NCBI GenBank assembly: GCA_026197195.1
Contig: JAPHUG010000463.1
Span: 1-11,297, forward strand
Reading direction: 5' to 3'
Source: Sedimenticola sp.
GTDB taxonomy: Bacteria > Pseudomonadota > Gammaproteobacteria > Chromatiales > Chromatiaceae
DNA: 11,297 nucleotides
Shown here: positions 1 through 7,515 of the stretch, one piece after another
Layout of the letters: the number at the start of each line of letters is the position of its first letter
Numbering within the stretch: the stretch's first letter is position 1
The notes under the pieces: generated by a model
The model's input: the letters and a program-made list of their open reading frames with translations, nothing else
What the model was told of the DNA's origin: nothing
Databases searched by the model: none
Program-made: the position numbers and the translations under genes

Positions 1-14
1 CTCGCTCTCCGCCA
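1..14 (+). tRNA. 3' end of a tRNA, probably tRNA-Ser (partial)
   Basis: The window opens with CTCGCTCTCCGCCA. This reads as the last three T-stem bases, a 7-base acceptor strand GCTCTCC, discriminator G and an encoded CCA. The acceptor strand and discriminator G resemble bacterial serine tRNAs, whose 5' end would be GGAGAGC. The rest of the tRNA lies outside the window, so isotype and anticodon cannot be read. A strong intrinsic terminator follows 8 bases later, as expected for the end of a tRNA transcript. Confidence 0.7.
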
Positions 15-21
15 ACCATAA

Positions 22-50
22 AAAGGGTCGCCCCTGTGCGGCCCTTTTTT
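22..50 (+). terminator. Rho-independent terminator after the tRNA
   Basis: A 10-bp stem pairs AAAGGGTCGC (22-31) with GCGGCCCTTT (38-47), with one G-T wobble and a 6-base loop. It runs directly into six T residues (45-50). It should end the tRNA transcript. The A-run on its 5' side would also give some termination in the minus direction. Confidence 0.85.
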
Positions 51-62
51 ATGCCTGCTAAA

Positions 63-160
63 AGCTCATTCGAACCCTCGATTCAAAAACAGGTTCGATC
101 GCGGAGCGCGTCAGCGCGTAGCAAAGCGACCGAAGGGAGCTCATCCCTCGCTCTCCGCAA
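63..160. repeat. tRNA 3'-end remnant / att-like repeats
   Basis: The tRNA 3' end at 1-12 (CTCGCTCTCCGC) recurs exactly at 147-158. The second copy is preceded by AGGGA-GCTCA-TCCCT (134-148), which can fold like a T arm but has lost the canonical TTCGAA loop. A further T-arm-like stretch, TTCGAACCCTCG, lies at 69-80. The heptamer AGCTCAT starts both internal copies (63-69 and 138-144). TCGAACC (70-76) can also pair with GGTTCGA (92-98). The pattern fits a tRNA-associated attachment site or decayed tandem tRNA copies. No integrase gene is present in the window. Confidence 0.5.
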
Positions 161-261
161 AATTGATACTTCTGTACATAAACTTTAGTCCCAATAGTTC
201 AAGATTGAGAGCCGACAGTATCTACAAACCTAGCGTGCCCACCATGGGTGGTGGTCTGAGA

Positions 262-1830
262 TCAATAGGAGCAGTGACGCCACTCCTGGTAGTGCTCTGA
301 CACCGTTTTGCCCACGCGATACTCGTCACTGTCCGGGGTATAGGTTCCCGTAGTGAGAATTCCGATCAGTATCTCGTCACCATTTACGCTGTGAACCTGC
401 CCCTTCAATTCGGTGATATATGTCTTGGTTTCATGGGGCTTATAGGCCAGAACACCTCTGCAGACCATCTCCATGATCTTTTTCTGTGCTTCATAAGCAG
501 CCGCTTTTCGCTGCTTTTCATCTCTCTCTTCGAGACCTTTCAGGCGCCATAGCTTCCGTTTTTTCTCGTGCTCCTGGCTGGCACGCTTGGTCTCCTTCTC
601 CAATAGATTCAGTTCCCTCTGCGCCTTCAGTCTCAGGGCATGTTCGGGATAGTTGGCGATGAAACGCTTCAGATAAACAATACTTCCTGATGCCTTCTCC
701 AGCTCGGTTGCCGGGTCACGATCCATTGGATCAAACATGTAATATAGATGTTCCTTGATCTTGATGCCGGTAATCCTGAACTGCTCCCCTTTTACCTCAA
801 CCCGGATCGAAGCGGACTTGGCTGCGATGCTCTTCTCGTTTTTGCCGTGATCGGTACGCGGACCATTCAATACCATGAGCCGTTCAATACCCCCAATACT
901 GGACCGCAGGATAAAGCTGAACTGTTTCGCCTCATCGTCATATTCAATGTCACTGATGACAGGTACGCCATACAAGGACTCAAATGCAACGGCATAGGCC
1001 TGATCACTACTGAAAGCGTCTTTCACCTCGTATACCGTATCGATCAGCGAGTAGGGCGGTTTGCGTTTCACCAACGTCTGCTTCGAAGGCATCGCATGCC
1101 ATTGGAAAATGTAATCGCCTCTTTCATCTGCAGGCCATCTTCTTGTGTGCTTTTGTTTTTTTGGCGCTTTTTCAACCGCAGCCATCTGCGTCTCGTTCTT
1201 GGTAGATGAGGTGCTCGGCTTTGCTTTCGGTTGGGCGACTGTCTTGGTCTGTTTTTCGGGCGGCTTCGCCTTGGTTGGCGCCGGCTTAGGTTTGGGTTTG
1301 GGGCCACCCGACAGGCGATTACCGTACATAGCCAGCAGATTAATGGCCACCTGGTTGCCAGTCGTGGCGGAAGCGCCAGGATAGATCTCGTGAATTGTCA
1401 GCTTGACCCAGCGGGCCTTCCTTATACCAGTGTAATAGGCCGTGCCTTTTCCATTGGTCGGGCCGCTATACTCCAAGACCGTCCCGTCAGAATACGCCAA
1501 GGTGAAGCGCTTTATCCGACCATACACCTTAAACTTTTCAGTATGCCAGGCATTGGTTATGACGATTCTGGAAACCTCTACCTCACCCCCAAAGTCATAC
1601 TTAATCCATTGACCTGCACTCGATGCATCATTCGGCCCTGCCACCCAGGCGGCATCCATCCTGGCGCCATTTTTATCCCGATCATTTGCCTGTTCGGGTG
1701 GATGCCCGGCTGCATGCGAGGAGGCCGTCACCTTTTCAACCCACAAGGGCGTTTCGGCTGCGTGAGAGACAAATGTGAGAAACAACAGCGAAAGAGCGGC
1801 CACAAGGGCCAACAGCTTGGGAGATTTCAT
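262..1830 (-). CDS. Exported protein with N-terminal discoidin-like (F5/8 type C) domain, unknown C-terminal half
   Basis: The 522-residue protein starts with a Sec signal peptide (residues 1-25: KSPK, then a hydrophobic core, likely cleavage after SHAA). Residues about 28-172 look like a galactose-binding, F5/8 type C fold of the kind often attached to bacterial surface proteins. Visible features are ASSHAAGHPPEQANDRD, AAWVAGPND, GQWIKYDFG, the strand VSRIVITNAWH, and KLTIHEIYPG. A low-complexity Lys/Pro/Thr linker follows (about 176-235). Residues 236-400 form an unrecognised globular region. Residues 405-455 are a highly charged helix, probably coiled coil. The C-terminal segment (456-522) contains two Cys (457 and 520). 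It most likely acts in the periplasm or at the cell surface, binding a carbohydrate or other ligand, but no catalytic residues can be assigned. It stands alone, with no operon partner. Confidence 0.85.
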   Translation of the reverse strand: MKSPKLLALVAALSLLFLTFVSHAAETPLWVEKVTASSHAAGHPPEQANDRDKNGARMDAAWVAGPNDASSAGQWIKYDFGGEVEVSRIVITNAWHTEKFKVYGRIKRFTLAYSDGTVLEYSGPTNGKGTAYYTGIRKARWVKLTIHEIYPGASATTGNQVAINLLAMYGNRLSGGPKPKPKPAPTKAKPPEKQTKTVAQPKAKPSTSSTKNETQMAAVEKAPKKQKHTRRWPADERGDYIFQWHAMPSKQTLVKRKPPYSLIDTVYEVKDAFSSDQAYAVAFESLYGVPVISDIEYDDEAKQFSFILRSSIGGIERLMVLNGPRTDHGKNEKSIAAKSASIRVEVKGEQFRITGIKIKEHLYYMFDPMDRDPATELEKASGSIVYLKRFIANYPEHALRLKAQRELNLLEKETKRASQEHEKKRKLWRLKGLEERDEKQRKAAAYEAQKKIMEMVCRGVLAYKPHETKTYITELKGQVHSVNGDEILIGILTTGTYTPDSDEYRVGKTVSEHYQEWRHCSY

Positions 1831-2152
1831 ATCAGTGAGCTACTTTCAGTTTACATCGGGACCTGGTAACAATATCTTCAGCGGCTGCCTGTCAAATTGA
1901 CTGGCGAAAAAGCAGGATAATGCTGTAATGCAGCATATTAACGCATAATGTCTTTTTATGGAATTTCCTTCGTGCTTCCGTGAGGGTAGTGATGGAAGCG
2001 TTATAAATCCTGGAGATCCATTTACAGATAAATCAATCGTGCCGGCCATGATGGAGATTAAAAGAAAGCATGGTGAATCTATAGGGATTACTGTTTTTTT
2101 GCTGACTGAACAAACCGTTTTTTATTGTCGGAATCCCCGTCCCTTGGCCATC
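1831..2152. other. Gene-poor interval without a convincing gene
   Basis: Open frames exist on both strands here: plus 1958-2350, and minus 1846-2049, which would follow the 53-residue ORF. Neither shows a recognisable domain or good ribosome binding site. A small inverted repeat, ATGCTG-TAATG-CAGCAT (1920-1936), lies inside. The stretch could be a decayed gene, but I cannot name an ancestor. It also carries the possible promoter of the minus-strand 522-residue gene. Confidence 0.4.
1869..1895 (-). promoter_or_regulatory. Possible sigma70 promoter of the 522-residue gene
   Basis: Read on the minus strand, a perfect -35 TTGACA (1895-1890) is followed after 15 bases by TATTGT (1874-1869), a 4/6 match to the -10 consensus. 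It lies about 40 bases upstream of the ATG at 1830. The spacer is shorter than optimal, so the assignment is tentative. Confidence 0.35.
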
Positions 2153-2314
2153 CTAATCAACTTCCCCCAGTTGATCCATCACCTCAAACATGGCATCAGC
2201 CAGAGCGGTGGATTGTGTCACGCTCTCTTCGGTTTCTCCTGTGCCTGGGATTCTGGCTTCGGTCACTTTAATCTGTCCATCTTCAGTATCTTCGATTGTT
2301 ATCGTTATTTTCAT
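2153..2314 (-). CDS. Small acidic hypothetical protein (53 aa)
   Basis: A minus-strand ATG at 2314 opens a 53-codon frame ending in TAG at 2153. It begins MKITITIEDTEDGQIKVTEA and ends MFEVMDQLGEVD. The protein is strongly acidic. It has an alternating beta-strand start (KITITIE), a GTGETEES turn and a predicted amphipathic C-terminal helix (ALADAMFEVMDQL), which is a plausible folded mini-protein. The plus-strand frame over the same bases gives a Cys/His/Phe-rich product typical of antisense reading, which supports the minus frame. No strong Shine-Dalgarno is seen. Function is unknown and I do not recognise a named family. Confidence 0.6.
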   Translation of the reverse strand: MKITITIEDTEDGQIKVTEARIPGTGETEESVTQSTALADAMFEVMDQLGEVD

Positions 2315-2330
2315 GTTTATGTAACTATCT

Positions 2331-2344
2331 ATTATTTAAATAAT
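2331..2344. repeat. Perfect 14-bp AT-only palindrome
   Basis: ATTATTTAAATAAT is its own reverse complement. It lies 17-30 bases upstream of the 53-residue minus ORF, where a promoter or operator would sit. On the minus strand TTAACA, a 5/6 match to the -35 box, directly precedes it, but no good -10 is found at standard spacing. It could be a regulator site or simply AT-rich promoter DNA. Confidence 0.35.
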
Positions 2345-2486
2345 TGTTAATGGAAATTGTTGCAGTTAATGCGGCTCGCGTCCAGGTCTATGACTAAAAA
2401 ACCAGGCCTTAGCTTATGGGGATAGCGGGAGTCCTTAACGGCTGTCCGTTTATTCTTACTGCTCTACTGAGGTAGACTCTGCATCT

Positions 2487-2906
2487 ATGCCCAAAATACC
2501 TAAACCAGTCTCCGCTCACTTAGCCTTTTCCGTCCGGATAACCTATATCTTACTCGGCTGGTTGTTTTTTGGCTTGGGTATGCTGGGTGTTGTGTTGCCG
2601 GTTCTTCCAACGACCCCTTTTCTGCTGCTCTCGCTCTGGGCCTTTTCCAATGGTTCGGATACGCTGCATCACTGGCTCTATACACACAAGACGTTTGGCC
2701 CGGTATTACAGCGTTGGCATCAGTACCGGATTATTCCCTATCAGGCAAAGGTTCTGATTGTTGTGAGTATGATGGCCAGTCTGGGTTATCTCGTCATATT
2801 CAGTTTAATGTCATGGCAGCTCATTGTACTGATAGGCGTGGTGATGCTGATAGTTGCAAGTTACCTACTCACAAGACCCTCAACTCTAAAGAGAGAAGAC
2901 GTGTAA
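2487..2906 (+). CDS. DUF454 / YbaN-like inner membrane protein
   Basis: This 139-residue protein carries the family hallmark LGVVLPVLPTTPFLLLS (residues 33-49), followed by WAFSNGSDTLHHWLYTHKTFG and, after QAKV, two more hydrophobic segments (about 88-107 and 110-128). The first membrane segments span about 19-41 and 44-54. Length and motif order match DUF454 proteins such as E. coli YbaN, small inner membrane proteins of unknown biochemical function. It is the first gene of a plus-strand series, ending 45 bases before the OsmC-family gene. The ribosome binding site is weak: GAGG lies rather far from the ATG. Confidence 0.88.
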   Translation: MPKIPKPVSAHLAFSVRITYILLGWLFFGLGMLGVVLPVLPTTPFLLLSLWAFSNGSDTLHHWLYTHKTFGPVLQRWHQYRIIPYQAKVLIVVSMMASLGYLVIFSLMSWQLIVLIGVVMLIVASYLLTRPSTLKREDV

Positions 2907-2951
2907 AAGTAGTGATAGCTTTCTGGCTTGTTCCATAATAAGGAGATGATC

Positions 2952-3413
2952 ATGTCCACCTATACTGCTCGTGTCACCTGGAAACGCGGTGAGGAACCAT
3001 TCACTGACAATAAATACAGCAGAGGGCATGTTTGGGAATTTGATGGGGGGGTGACAGTACCTGCATCTTCCTCGCCCCACGTGGTGCCAGTACCCTTGTC
3101 GGTTGAGGCCAATGTTGATCCTGAAGAGGCCTTCGTGGCGTCACTCTCCAGTTGCCATATGCTGTTTTTTCTGGCTCTGGCGGCACAACAAGGTTATGTG
3201 GTCGATTCCTATGTGGATGATGCGGTCGGTATTATGGGACTAAATGATAAGGGCAAGACGGCGATGCTCTCAGTGACATTAAAGCCCGAGATTATATTCG
3301 TTGGGGAGAGCGTCCCAACGTCTGAAGCACTGGATTCCCTGCACCACAAAGCCCATGATTACTGTTTTATCGCCAATTCTGTCACGACGGATGTCGTCGT
3401 TCAGTCTCGATAG
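2952..3413 (+). CDS. OsmC/Ohr-family protein
   Basis: The 153-residue product has the OsmC-fold layout. An N-terminal strand region (TYTARVTWKRGEE) is followed by DPEEAFVASLSSCHMLFFL with the first reactive Cys (C68), and HDYCFIANSV with the second (C138). OsmC/Ohr proteins use such a Cys pair to reduce organic hydroperoxides in the cytoplasm. This divergent subgroup, with a long helix AALAAQQ-like region and no Ohr signature, may have another thiol-dependent role. The ATG at 2952 is preferred because AGGAG (2941-2945) lies 6 bases upstream. An earlier in-frame start at 2928 would place this site inside the gene. The CPXCG gene follows 15 bases after the stop, suggesting co-transcription. Confidence 0.88.
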   Translation: MSTYTARVTWKRGEEPFTDNKYSRGHVWEFDGGVTVPASSSPHVVPVPLSVEANVDPEEAFVASLSSCHMLFFLALAAQQGYVVDSYVDDAVGIMGLNDKGKTAMLSVTLKPEIIFVGESVPTSEALDSLHHKAHDYCFIANSVTTDVVVQSR

Positions 3414-3428
3414 TGCACCGTATCTGCT

Positions 3429-3620
3429 ATGGAGCTGATTCAGGAGCAGACCCTACAGTGTCCCTACTGTGGCGAGCTTATCAGTCTGTTGCTGGACTGC
3501 TCAGTAGCTGATCAAGAGTATACTGAAGATTGTCAGGTCTGCTGCAGGCCGATGATCGTTACCCTGAGTATTGCAGTGGATGAGAAACCACTACTCTCCG
3601 TAAGAAGAGAAGATGATTAG
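3429..3620 (+). CDS. CPXCG motif-containing cysteine-rich protein
   Basis: A 63-residue protein with CPYCG at residues 11-15 and CQVCCRP at 35-41, plus C24. The C-X2-C ... C-X2-C arrangement is the zinc-ribbon-like pattern of the CPXCG family of small proteobacterial proteins. Length is typical for the family. Its function is not established; metal binding is inferred from the Cys pairs. It starts 15 bases after the OsmC-family stop with no evident Shine-Dalgarno, so it may be translated by coupling. Confidence 0.88.
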   Translation: MELIQEQTLQCPYCGELISLLLDCSVADQEYTEDCQVCCRPMIVTLSIAVDEKPLLSVRREDD

Positions 3621-3712
3621 CTGATTCACTGTCATCGTTCGTTAATAGATCGGTAAATTCCGCGTCATAAACAGACAGTACGCTTCACCCAACCAAGTTG
3701 TGGAGAAGCGAC

Positions 3713-5428
3713 ATGCTGAATGTTGAACAGGTCATCACAGATCGATTTCCCGGTTTTTTTGAGACCAAGCCCAGAGTGGTTGCTCAGCCGCTCGTGCGGT
3801 TTCTAAGGCTGCTGTTTAACGAGCGGGAGATAAACAATTTTCTGGTGCAGCATGAAGGGATCAAGGGACTTGATTTTATCGAAAAAGTACTGGAGTACTT
3901 TGATCTTGATTACTCACTGATCAGCAAGGAGCTGGAAAATATTCCCTCCACCGGTCGGGTGGTGATTGTTGCCAATCATCCTCTGGGTGCGCTGGATGCT
4001 CTGGCGCTGATTCTTATGATCGGCAGGGTACGAAAAGATATACGGGTGATCGCCAATGATCTTCTCTCTTCGTTAAAGCCTCTGGATGAACTGCTGCTTC
4101 CCGTAGACAACCTTGGTGGGATATCTCCCAAGTCAAATATCAAGCGAATTTACGATGCCTTGCATGGCGAGCAGGCGGTTATTGTATTTCCTGCGGGTGA
4201 GGTCTCCCGGTTACGTCCAACAGGTGTCCGGGATGTGAAATGGAAGCCGGGCTTTTTGCAGTTTGCCAAGCGCACATCATCACCTATTGTTCCAGTTTAT
4301 ATTGATGCGAAGAATTCACCGCTCTTCTATGGCGTTTCTATGTTCTCAAAGCCATTGGCTGCACTGCTATTGGTCAGAGAGATGTTTCGCCAACGAAAAA
4401 ACACCATAGGATTCCGAATTGGCGAAGCGATACCACTCCACGCCATTAATGAATCAGGTATCAATCACAAGGCGTTGGTCAAGATGCTTCGCAAGCATCT
4501 GTACCGTATAGGGCAGGACAGGGCCGGTATCTTTGCCACAGAGAAGAGTATTGCGCATCCAGAATCCCGGCAGGCACTTAAAAGTGAATTGCGTCAAGCC
4601 GAACCACTGGGGGAAACAACGGATGGAAAGCAGATTTTTCTATCAGACTGGAAGGCTGATTCCAGCTTTATCCGTGAGATAGGTCGGCTTCGCGAATTGA
4701 GTTTTCGTAAAGTAGGGGAGGGGACCGGGCTGCGGCGAGATGTTGATACCTATGATCAATATTACAAACACCTTGTGCTTTGGGATGATGCAGCCCTGGA
4801 GATAGCCGGTGCTTACCGCTTTGGCGAGACCCGTTCAATTGTCAATGCAAAAGGGCTGGATGGTCTCTACAGCGCATCACTGTTTCGGCTGGATGATTCA
4901 TTTACCCACTATTGCATGCAGGGCCTCGAATTGGGCCGAAGTTTTGTTCAGCCTGCATTCTGGGGATCGCGGGCGCTGGATTATCTCTGGCAAGGCCTAG
5001 GTGCCTATGTGCGACATCATCCTGATGTGCGCTATCTGTTTGGGCCCGTGAGCCTGAGTGCGCGTTACCCCGCACATGCCCGTGATCTTATCGTCTACTA
5101 CTTCCGTCACTACTATGGCAGTCATTTGGGGTTGGCAGAATCCTATAATCCCTATCGACTTAGTCAAGGTGCAGAACAAGAGTGCCAGCGGATATTCGTC
5201 GGCGATGATGCCAAAGCCGATTACCAGGAGCTTAAGCATCAGCTGTCACTGTTTAACCTGACGGTACCAACGCTCTACAAACAGTATACCGATCTGTGTG
5301 AATCGGGTGGGGTGCAATTTCTTGGGTTTGGCGTTGATACTCAATTTTCGGATTGCGTAGATGGTTTGATTCTTGTTGATCTGACCAAGGTAAAAGCGGC
5401 GAAACGTAAGCGATACATCGGGGCATAG
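3713..5428 (+). CDS. olsF: OlsF-like bifunctional acyltransferase (PlsC-like domain plus GNAT/hemolysin-like domain)
   Basis: The 571-residue protein joins two acyltransferase modules. The N-terminal PlsC/OlsA-like domain (about 60-280) has NHPLGALD (88-95) as the catalytic block, with His and Asp five residues apart rather than four, and FPAGEVSR (159-166) as the second block. The C-terminal domain (about 300-500) resembles the OlsB/hemolysin-type N-acyltransferases: IGRLRELSFRKVGEGTG (323-339), DTYDQYYKHLVLWD, ELGRSFVQPAFWG and YLFGPVSLSARY. Domain order and length fit OlsF, which makes ornithine lipid by N-acylating an amino acid and then O-acylating the product at the inner membrane. Substrate identity is inferred. 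The ATG at 3713 has GGAG (3702-3705) 7 bases upstream; a TTG at 3698 is a poorer start. It is followed 28 bases later by the zinc finger gene. Confidence 0.82.
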   Translation: MLNVEQVITDRFPGFFETKPRVVAQPLVRFLRLLFNEREINNFLVQHEGIKGLDFIEKVLEYFDLDYSLISKELENIPSTGRVVIVANHPLGALDALALILMIGRVRKDIRVIANDLLSSLKPLDELLLPVDNLGGISPKSNIKRIYDALHGEQAVIVFPAGEVSRLRPTGVRDVKWKPGFLQFAKRTSSPIVPVYIDAKNSPLFYGVSMFSKPLAALLLVREMFRQRKNTIGFRIGEAIPLHAINESGINHKALVKMLRKHLYRIGQDRAGIFATEKSIAHPESRQALKSELRQAEPLGETTDGKQIFLSDWKADSSFIREIGRLRELSFRKVGEGTGLRRDVDTYDQYYKHLVLWDDAALEIAGAYRFGETRSIVNAKGLDGLYSASLFRLDDSFTHYCMQGLELGRSFVQPAFWGSRALDYLWQGLGAYVRHHPDVRYLFGPVSLSARYPAHARDLIVYYFRHYYGSHLGLAESYNPYRLSQGAEQECQRIFVGDDAKADYQELKHQLSLFNLTVPTLYKQYTDLCESGGVQFLGFGVDTQFSDCVDGLILVDLTKVKAAKRKRYIGA

Positions 5429-5441
5429 CCCATTAAAAACT

Positions 5442-5448
5442 AAGGAGG
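5442..5448 (+). promoter_or_regulatory. Strong Shine-Dalgarno of the zinc finger gene
   Basis: AAGGAGG is a near-perfect anti-16S match 8 bases before the ATG at 5457. It favours that ATG over the adjacent GTG at 5454. Between them lies an out-of-frame ATGTGATGG, where a minimal ATG-TGA start-stop overlaps the real start codon. Confidence 0.75.
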
Positions 5449-5456
5449 ATTATGTG

Positions 5457-5747
5457 ATGGATATAGCGGATATGGCGGACAAGTTTATTGAGGATCAGGT
5501 GTTAACCTCGGTGATGCGTATTCGAGCACAGGGTTGTGTCTCTGAAGGCCCTGCGGTTGCTAAAGAAAAGGCCTGTGAAGCCTGTGGCGGATTAATTCCC
5601 AAGGCCCGATTGAAGATTGTTCCGGGTTCAACGCACTGTATTCAGTGTGCAACAAAGCAGGAGCGGGAGCGTGCGGGTTTATTTGCGCAGAGAGATCGTC
5701 GCAGGATCAATGGTGAATTGGATGATTTTCTGCTGATTATAAGTTGA
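5457..5747 (+). CDS. DksA/TraR-family C4 zinc finger protein
   Basis: A 96-residue protein with CEACGG (C40, C43) and THCIQC (C61, C64) separated by LIPKARLKIVPGS, the DksA/TraR C4 zinc finger. It lacks the long coiled coil of true DksA, so it is closer to the short YbiI/TraR-like proteins. It carries an extra basic then acidic C-terminal tail (RDRRRINGELDDFLL). TraR-like proteins bind in the RNA polymerase secondary channel. Whether this one does is unknown, because the N-terminal acidic tip is not obvious, though MDIADMADKF contains Asp residues. It closes the plus-strand series and converges on the methyltransferase gene. Confidence 0.88.
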   Translation: MDIADMADKFIEDQVLTSVMRIRAQGCVSEGPAVAKEKACEACGGLIPKARLKIVPGSTHCIQCATKQERERAGLFAQRDRRRINGELDDFLLIIS

Positions 5748-5824
5748 TCGACACTATCCCGTAGTCAGGATGAGTGCTTGGCCCGAAACAGTTCATCCAC
5801 AGCCTACTCTCAGCCTGGAATCAA

Positions 5825-6526
5825 TCAGAGGTGCTTTAGGGTGAGGCGCTGATCCTGATTCGACCTATAGGTTTTTGGGGTTAACCGGTAAACCGTCTCG
5901 GACAGCTGCGAAAGACCTCGCTCTTTAAAACGAGGGTTCTGCTCAAGAATATCTTCAGTCAGTAACGTATGAATGTCATTGTGTGCTGAATAGAAGGATT
6001 GAACCTCCTCATCGGTCACTGAAAAGGGTGGGCCCTTCATCTCGTCCTGAGGGTAGGTCATGGATATCAACAAGGTGGGGCGGGGCACAGGAAAGAGCTG
6101 GTGCATTTTTTCAGCATAGGCCGGCCGCATGGCGGGTGGCATGGCAATGAGCGAGGCGCGGTCATAAATGCTCTGGCAATCAGCAACACTTTCGGGTGTC
6201 AGTGAAAAGAAATCGCCACACATGATCACCAGTTCATCGCAAGACCACTGTTCGAGCCCATTCTGTTTGGAGATTACTGGTTTAAGGTGGTTTTCTTGAA
6301 AAAAGGCTTCGACGGCAATGGGACTCAGCTCAATACCCAGAACCTGATAGCCCTGTTCAAGTAGCCAGAGCATATCCCGGCTTTTTCCGCAGAGCGGCAC
6401 AAAGACGCGTGTATCTGCGGGTTGATGAAGGGTCGACCAGTATTGTTGCAGGTAGTGATTGATCGCTTCCTGATGAAAACCAATCTGGTTACCTTCCCAT
6501 CGATCATGCCAAAACTTTTTATCCAC
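5825..6526 (-). CDS. tpm: Thiopurine S-methyltransferase
   Basis: The 233-residue protein matches the bacterial TPMT family. It has FWHDRW...GFHQ at the N-terminus (residues 5-19), the SAM-binding motif VFVPLCGKSRDMLWLLEQGY (41-60), GIELS (64-68), YDRASLIAMP (121-130) and PPFSV (166-170). The enzyme transfers methyl from SAM to thiol compounds; bacterial members also methylate selenium and tellurium species. The usual length is about 218 residues, so this one has a short extra C-terminal tail (YRSNQDQRLTLKHL). The start is GTG at 6526, with GAGG (minus strand, 6536-6533) 6 bases upstream. It is the last gene of the FMN reductase-hemF-tpm operon, 35 bases after hemF. Confidence 0.93.
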   Translation of the reverse strand: MDKKFWHDRWEGNQIGFHQEAINHYLQQYWSTLHQPADTRVFVPLCGKSRDMLWLLEQGYQVLGIELSPIAVEAFFQENHLKPVISKQNGLEQWSCDELVIMCGDFFSLTPESVADCQSIYDRASLIAMPPAMRPAYAEKMHQLFPVPRPTLLISMTYPQDEMKGPPFSVTDEEVQSFYSAHNDIHTLLTEDILEQNPRFKERGLSQLSETVYRLTPKTYRSNQDQRLTLKHL

Positions 6527-6561
6527 ACTAAGCCTCGATAATGTTGTGTTTACTCAATCCG

Positions 6562-7515
<954 letters not shown>

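Noticed and set aside
748-1869. Plus-strand open frames opposite the exported protein gene
   Set aside because: Antisense of a well-supported gene with signal peptide and domain; products are Arg/Cys/Phe-rich without motifs.
1846-2049. Minus-strand 67-codon frame
   Set aside because: No Shine-Dalgarno, no domain, ends 15 bases before the exported protein start and overlaps its likely promoter.
1958-2350. Plus-strand 130-codon frame
   Set aside because: Second half is the antisense of the acidic mini-protein and rich in Cys, His and Phe; no ribosome binding site or known domain. Its first half could not be excluded but has no support.
5748-5824. Bidirectional terminator between the zinc finger and methyltransferase genes
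   Set aside because: The best inverted repeat (GGATGA / TCATCC) has a 19-base loop and no T-run.
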